NCBI GenBank assembly: GCA_013100825.1
Contig: CP040001.1
Location: 682,001-746,000 of the forward strand
Origin: Candidatus Saccharibacteria bacterium oral taxon 488
GTDB taxonomy: Bacteria; Patescibacteriota; Saccharimonadia; Saccharimonadales; Saccharimonadaceae
Direction: 5' to 3'
DNA: 64,000 nt
Positions 60,197 through 64,000 of the stretch are shown here, piece by piece. Numbering within the stretch: the first letter of the stretch is position 1; each line of letters starts with the position of its first letter. The notes below the pieces were generated by a model that saw only the letters and a list, made by a program, of their open reading frames with translations, did not search any database and was not told where the DNA came from. The position numbers and the translations under genes were made by a program.

Positions 60197-61651
60197 CTAC
60201 TCAACCACATTACTTTCGCGTAGCCGCAGCCCGGTCTGTCGCCGCATCCACCACATCGCCCCGATAATAACGAGGTAGGCCATGACCACCCACAGCCAGC
60301 TCAAGTTTACTTCCAGCTGCGCCCAGTCCAGCCCGGCCAGCCACCTGGCGACGCCGACCATATACTGGAGCAGCCACGTCGTCGGCGCGGCAACGAGTCC
60401 AGCCACCAGCGGCACATCCGCGCACACGCCAACCACAAAGGTCAGCAGCATCGCCAGCGGCACCAATGGCAAGATTAGCACATTCGCGATCAGCGCCACG
60501 TTGCTGATCACACCAAATGACGCTACGAGCAGCGGTAATGTCATGATCTGGGCTGACACCGTCTCGCCGATAATCTGCCGGATCACCCCGGGCGACTTCG
60601 TGCCAAAAAAGTATCGCTGCAGCAGCGGCGCCAGGATAATCACCCCACTAAACGCCGCAAAGCTCAATTGCCAGCCGAGGTCATTCCAGCCAAACTGCGG
60701 ATTGATGAGTAGCGTCATCGCCGCAGCGACCGGTAGCAGCACCAGCGGATGAATCGTCCGGCCATAATACCACGCGGCCAGGCTCAGGCCCGCCACCAAC
60801 CCGGCCCGCGACATGCTCGGACTGAGACCAGTCATCGCCATAAAGCCGATGATCATCACACCAGCGCTCAGTGCTGCCAGATATTTTGACACCCGAACAA
60901 ACAGTCGCCGCGCCAGCCGCACCAAAATTGTTAAGTTATACCCACTCGCCACGATGACGTGCGTCAAGCCTGCGACCTGCAGCGCCGTCATCAATTCCAG
61001 CGGCAATGCCCGCCGTAACCCCATCAAGAACCCGAGACCCAGCGCCGCCTCCGACTCCGGGACGTACCGTCGCACCCGCTCCGCAAACCAATCACGCACG
61101 CCCACCGCCACGTCGCCCGGTTGCTCGCGCGTCACTCGTTCAACCGCTGCCCTGGACATCCGCGCCGCAAACGCCCCGAACCCATCGCTCAGCATACCCC
61201 GCACGGTGACCACATCGCTGCGTTTTATGGCCTGGCTATGCCTCGTCACCACCCAGACACTACCCGGCAGCCGTCGATCATTGCTTACAATATTGCCCAG
61301 GCGCAGCACTGTCTGCCCCTTTTTATCAACATCAGGATCTTCCAGCACCCGCCCGCTCAGCCGCGCCGTTTGACCGATCAGTGTTTGATAGTGCTCCAGG
61401 CCAATCTGCCCAAAACTACCTCGCCACAGCCCAATGAGCACTCCGCCGACTAGAGCCACTATGATCAGCCAGCGCCGCGCCCCGATGAACGACGCCGCAG
61501 TCAATACCATTCCCGCCACCAACCACATCCAGCCAGCAAACAGCCCGTATGGCGCTCGCATTACGCTGATAACGCCGATGACGATGCCGACACCAGCTGC
61601 CGCCAACAGCCACGACACATGCAAACGCTGGGTGAGGCCGAGAGACTTCAT
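60197..61651 (-). CDS. comEC: DNA uptake channel ComEC (without hydrolase domain)
   Basis: 484 residues. N-terminal helices, an OB-like periplasmic domain (about 85-170), then the competence domain with many membrane helices and the HVIVASGYNLTIL signature. The C-terminal metallo-beta-lactamase domain of full-length ComEC (about 750 residues) is absent. It moves single-stranded DNA through the membrane; with the pilus genes here it supports natural competence. ATG 61651 is 6 nt after TATACT. Confidence 0.92.
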   Translation of the reverse strand: MKSLGLTQRLHVSWLLAAAGVGIVIGVISVMRAPYGLFAGWMWLVAGMVLTAASFIGARRWLIIVALVGGVLIGLWRGSFGQIGLEHYQTLIGQTARLSGRVLEDPDVDKKGQTVLRLGNIVSNDRRLPGSVWVVTRHSQAIKRSDVVTVRGMLSDGFGAFAARMSRAAVERVTREQPGDVAVGVRDWFAERVRRYVPESEAALGLGFLMGLRRALPLELMTALQVAGLTHVIVASGYNLTILVRLARRLFVRVSKYLAALSAGVMIIGFMAMTGLSPSMSRAGLVAGLSLAAWYYGRTIHPLVLLPVAAAMTLLINPQFGWNDLGWQLSFAAFSGVIILAPLLQRYFFGTKSPGVIRQIIGETVSAQIMTLPLLVASFGVISNVALIANVLILPLVPLAMLLTFVVGVCADVPLVAGLVAAPTTWLLQYMVGVARWLAGLDWAQLEVNLSWLWVVMAYLVIIGAMWWMRRQTGLRLRESNVVE

Positions 61652-61710
61652 ATAGTTAGTATACGCGAAGTGCGGCCAGACTTACATCAAATCACCTGAA
61701 ATGGATACAA

Positions 61711-61739
61711 TAAAAAATCCTAGTTCATGAACTAGGATT
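61711..61739 (-). terminator. Terminator of tRNA-Lys(TTT)
   Basis: 24-nt perfect palindrome (61716-61739), giving a 10-11 bp stem, followed on the minus strand by TTTTT. Confidence 0.9.
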
Positions 61740-61749
61740 GTACTCCACT

Positions 61750-61826
61750 TGGAGGGCCCACCGGGGCTTGAACCCGGGACACCCTGCTTAAAAGGCAGGT
61801 GCTCTAACCAACTGAGCTATGGGCCC
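61750..61826 (-). tRNA. tRNA-Lys (TTT)
   Basis: Reverse strand: acceptor GGGCCCA with TGGGCCC, anticodon arm CCTGC-CTTTTAA-GCAGG (anticodon TTT), T arm GTTCAAGCC, discriminator T and CCA encoded. Followed by a strong terminator. Confidence 0.95.
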
Positions 61827-61895
61827 GCACATGACGCGCAGCGCAACGAAGCGAGAACGCGACTTTTCACATTTTATCACAGAGGAACTCCGTTT

Positions 61896-62387
61896 TCAAC
61901 GCTTTGTTTTCTTGGCAGCGGGCGCCTTGGTATGAAGCGGCAAGCTCATGTCAAGCAGCCCCGCCACTAGTCCAACGGTCGCCGCATAGTACCACCAGTC
62001 GCTCAGCAATTTGTACGTCTGCATCGCCTCCGCGTTCAAGGTCATAAATTTGCCCAGCGGCCGCACCAGCACCGCCGCTACTAAGACACCGACCAGCACC
62101 GCCGAGATCAGCCGTAGCAACTTGCCAGGTCCCTTTGGCCCAGTGATTAATAATAGCACCAGCGGCCCCACCGTGAGGATAATCGTCGCCACGACACCAT
62201 TCGGTAGCCCTGCTACGTTACTGATGCCCAGCCCACCGATCACCCCGGCCAGCCACTCCGCCCACAACTCCGCCAGCAATGCGCCAGCCGCCAGCGCCAA
62301 CGCCAACACGCCAAATCGCCGATTTAACACAAAAGCCAAGGCCGTCACCACCACGGCCACGCCACCAAATAACAACACTACACTCAT
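61896..62387 (-). CDS. Multi-pass membrane protein of unknown function
   Basis: 163 residues with four to five hydrophobic helices (VLLFGGVAVVVTALAFVL, LALALAAGALLAELW, VVATIILTVGPLVLLLI, VLVGVLVAAVLV) and a basic C-terminus. No family recognised. Its ATG overlaps the DUF192 stop (ATGA). Confidence 0.7.
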   Translation of the reverse strand: MSVVLLFGGVAVVVTALAFVLNRRFGVLALALAAGALLAELWAEWLAGVIGGLGISNVAGLPNGVVATIILTVGPLVLLLITGPKGPGKLLRLISAVLVGVLVAAVLVRPLGKFMTLNAEAMQTYKLLSDWWYYAATVGLVAGLLDMSLPLHTKAPAAKKTKR

Positions 62388-62872
62388 CGCTTCCCCTCCG
62401 TCGTAAACCGCGCAGTCACGCCCGGTTTGATGCTGTGTTCCTTGGCACTACCTGCCGGCAGCTCCAACACGTACCGCGCCGGAACTGGCGTGTGATACAC
62501 TTCGTGCGGCTCATTATCGGGCCAGACATCACGCTTGACATGCACGACCTTTTTCTTGGCATCCAGCCAAATGATATCAATCGGGACACGCATATCCTTC
62601 ATCCACATTGGTATATCACCATCTTTCTCGGCCACGAACAACATCCCCTCGCTCTTGCCCAGCTCCTGCCGACCACCCAAGCCTCGCGCCCGCGTCTCGT
62701 CCGTATCAGCGACCTCTACTCGAAATGTACCCTTGCCAATATCAACCGTCGTGTACGTTTTATTCATCTGGCGCGTCACCGCCCATACGCCGTAGCCGAT
62801 CCCGGCCAACACGCCGAGCACGATCACCCAAACGATGATCCGCTGCACTATCGACGCCGACTTCGCATTCAT
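62384..62872 (-). CDS. Membrane-anchored DUF192 protein
   Basis: 162 residues. Signal anchor (IIVWVIVLGVLAGIGYGVW), then a DUF192 fold with the family's RARGLGGRQEL, GMLFVAEKDGDIPMWMKDM and PIDIIWLD blocks. Function of DUF192 is not settled. ATG 62872 is 6 nt after TATAAT (leaderless). Operon with the membrane protein at 61896. Confidence 0.9.
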   Translation of the reverse strand: MNAKSASIVQRIIVWVIVLGVLAGIGYGVWAVTRQMNKTYTTVDIGKGTFRVEVADTDETRARGLGGRQELGKSEGMLFVAEKDGDIPMWMKDMRVPIDIIWLDAKKKVVHVKRDVWPDNEPHEVYHTPVPARYVLELPAGSAKEHSIKPGVTARFTTEGKR

Positions 62873-62896
62873 ACTCCCATTATAGCAAGTTTAGCT

Positions 62897-63814
62897 TCAG
62901 GCGCCGACTTTATCTTTTTTGTTACCACGCTTGGCGTTGCGATCAATATAGTCGATGATTCGACCAGCCACATTGCGGCCCGTGACTTTTTCGATGCCAA
63001 ATCCTGGACTGGCGTTCACCTCCAATACCAGCGCGCCGCGGTTCGAGCGCATAAAGTCGACGCCGGCCACTACCAGCCCCATCGCCTTGGCGGCCTTGAC
63101 GCACATTTTTCGCTCATCGGGCGTCAACTTGACGACCGTCCCCTCGCCGCCTTTATGCAAATTGCTGCGAAAATCATCATCCAAACTCTGCCGCTTCATA
63201 CTAGCCACCACTTGACTACCGACCACAAATGCCCGAATATCGGTGCCGGCCGACTCCTTGATAAATTCCTGCAATAGCACGTTTGTGCCGTCAGAATCAC
63301 TGAGGTAAAACGCTTGCATAACCGACTTAGCGGCTTTAATTGTCTCCGCCAGTACCACGCCATTGCCGTGGGTGCCGCGCGCCAACTTGATGATCGCCGG
63401 CGTACCGCCAATCTCATCCAGCAGTACATCGATATCCGTTTCATTGCGCGAGAACACCGTCTTTGGGATCGACACCCCAGCCCGGGCCAGCAGCTGCACC
63501 GATCGTAGTTTATCGCGCGAACGACTGATGGCGATAGACCGATTCATAAAAAATGCTTGCGGATTCGCCATTTCCAATTGCCGCAGCACTGCCGTCCCGT
63601 AGCGCGTCATATAGCTAGCAATTCGCGGGATGAACACGTCAAAGTTACCGATTTCCCTGCCGCGATAAATAACCTTTGGATGCCGCTCATCAATTGACAC
63701 ATAACAATTTTTATACTTGATAACTTTAACTCGATGACCACGCTTTTCAGCTTCTTCCTTGAGGCGAAGGGTGGAGTAGTTGATGTTACCGTTAGATAGA
63801 ATCGCAATATTCAT
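62897..63814 (-). CDS. RimK-type ATP-grasp ligase
   Basis: 305 residues. RimK-like N-terminal domain (GNFDVFIPRIASYMTRYGTAVLRQ), ATP-grasp with KLARGTHGNGV, LQEFIKE, DIRAFVVG, and the metal-binding VAGVDFMRS ... LEVNASPGFGIEKVTG. Such enzymes add glutamate or other amino acids to the end of a protein or small peptide (ribosomal protein S6 in E. coli). AAAGGA precedes ATG 63814. The gene upstream is a RimK-associated protease, as in many genomes. Confidence 0.92.
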   Translation of the reverse strand: MNIAILSNGNINYSTLRLKEEAEKRGHRVKVIKYKNCYVSIDERHPKVIYRGREIGNFDVFIPRIASYMTRYGTAVLRQLEMANPQAFFMNRSIAISRSRDKLRSVQLLARAGVSIPKTVFSRNETDIDVLLDEIGGTPAIIKLARGTHGNGVVLAETIKAAKSVMQAFYLSDSDGTNVLLQEFIKESAGTDIRAFVVGSQVVASMKRQSLDDDFRSNLHKGGEGTVVKLTPDERKMCVKAAKAMGLVVAGVDFMRSNRGALVLEVNASPGFGIEKVTGRNVAGRIIDYIDRNAKRGNKKDKVGA

Positions 63815-63816
63815 AA

Positions 63817-64000
63817 CTACGTATCCTTTGGTTTATGGTATTTTTTATAAAACTTGTGAGGATTTTTAGCTAGTTCTTTATTTAGCCTTATAGTCTGTGA
63901 TTTCTTCTGGTTCCTTACTTCATTCATACTTACGTCAACCAAAAACTTACCGCTTAATGTCCGTCGTCCAATTAGCACTGGAAAATTATGCACAGCCCTA
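63817..64000 (-). CDS. RimK-associated zinc-protease-like protein, C-terminal end (5' end outside window)
   Basis: The frame is open to the right edge and ends at TAG 63819-63817, 2 nt before the rimK-type start. The visible ~60 residues begin RAVHNFPVLIGRRTLSGKFL, which is the conserved C-terminal block (RR-L-G-FLVDVS) of the retropepsin-like 'ATP-dependent zinc protease' family found beside RimK. A Lys-rich tail follows. Co-transcribed with the ligase; it may counteract or mature the ligase target. Confidence 0.85.
   Translation of the reverse strand, partial: RAVHNFPVLIGRRTLSGKFLVDVSMNEVRNQKKSQTIRLNKELAKNPHKFYKKYHKPKDT

Noticed and set aside
62279..63277. 332-residue plus-strand frame opposite the RimK-type ligase and DUF192 genes
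   Set aside because: Shadow of three well-supported minus-strand genes, with no domain and no ribosome site.
1..64000. UGA recoding as in other Patescibacteria
   Set aside because: TGA ends many well-defined genes (murT, pilO, pbp, the small membrane gene before the Clp-like ATPase) and no key gene needs it as a sense codon.

Overview
The window looks like a chromosomal segment of a Candidatus Saccharibacteria (TM7/Patescibacteria) cell. The evidence is mixed: very compact coding with many 4-base overlaps; a Gram-positive style envelope (MurA, MurB, MurT/GatD, a class A PBP, an LPRTG surface protein); a type IV pilus set without outer-membrane parts; ComEC; RuvABC; RNase Y; and many small membrane proteins of unknown role. 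TGA is used as a normal stop (for example in the murT/gatD ATGA overlap), which argues against the UGA-recoding Gracilibacteria/Absconditabacteria. No biosynthetic operons for amino acids or nucleotides are seen. The phylum call is an inference from gene content; no 16S gene is present.

Layout. 1-1003: 3' end of a serine recombinase running into a tRNA-Glu, the right edge of an integrated element. 1127-8250: LPRTG surface protein, histidine kinase, methyltransferase, response regulator, folD, and four tRNAs. 8286-12942: glucan phosphorylase, a MurA with a fused N-terminal HTH, glyA. 12957-15746: pilus subunit locus with two convergent pilin genes whose 5' ends form a perfect 122-bp inverted repeat, then three pseudopilins. 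15759-23750: murB, two tRNA-Arg, an unknown protein, a membrane-anchored Clp-like AAA+ ATPase with a small membrane partner, murT-gatD. 23853-26591: a 2.7-kb GC-rich island bounded by 59-bp direct repeats at a tRNA-Pro. 26767-32791: CPBP protein, NUDIX hydrolases, gpmA, rny, tsaB, tsaE, PRC-barrel protein. 32819-38446: pilB-pilC-pilM-pilN-pilO operon. 38456-47842: MazG-like and NUDIX proteins, a CYTH-kinase fusion, trmB/mscS, small envelope proteins, a MutY-like glycosylase, a surface hydrolase, a VIT-like protein, a MerR/SDR pair. 47872-58987: aspS, ruvB, a broken HIT gene, a metzincin, ruvA, PBP1A, ruvC, a lamin-tail surface protein, yebC. 59041-64000: coiled-coil protein, comEC, tRNA-Lys, DUF192 protein, a RimK-type ligase and the end of its zinc-protease partner.

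How it fits together. Two pilus loci plus ComEC describe surface attachment, motility and DNA uptake; RuvABC and a MutY-like enzyme process DNA. Several secreted or anchored proteins (LPRTG protein, lamin-tail protein with Cys repeats, metzincin, alpha/beta hydrolase) give a rich cell surface, as expected of an epibiont living on another bacterium.

Transcription signals are unusually legible. Twenty genes have a TATAAT-like hexamer that ends exactly 6 or 7 nt before the start codon, so their mRNAs should be leaderless; most other genes carry clear Shine-Dalgarno sites. The most notable observations are the invertible-looking pilin pair, the tRNA-Pro island, the HTH-MurA fusion facing a palindrome, the shared -10 of trmB/mscS, and the leaderless promoter architecture. 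No intergenic gap exceeds 300 bases; the longest (26289-26584, 296 bases) holds nothing recognisable apart from the right island repeat and terminator at its end.
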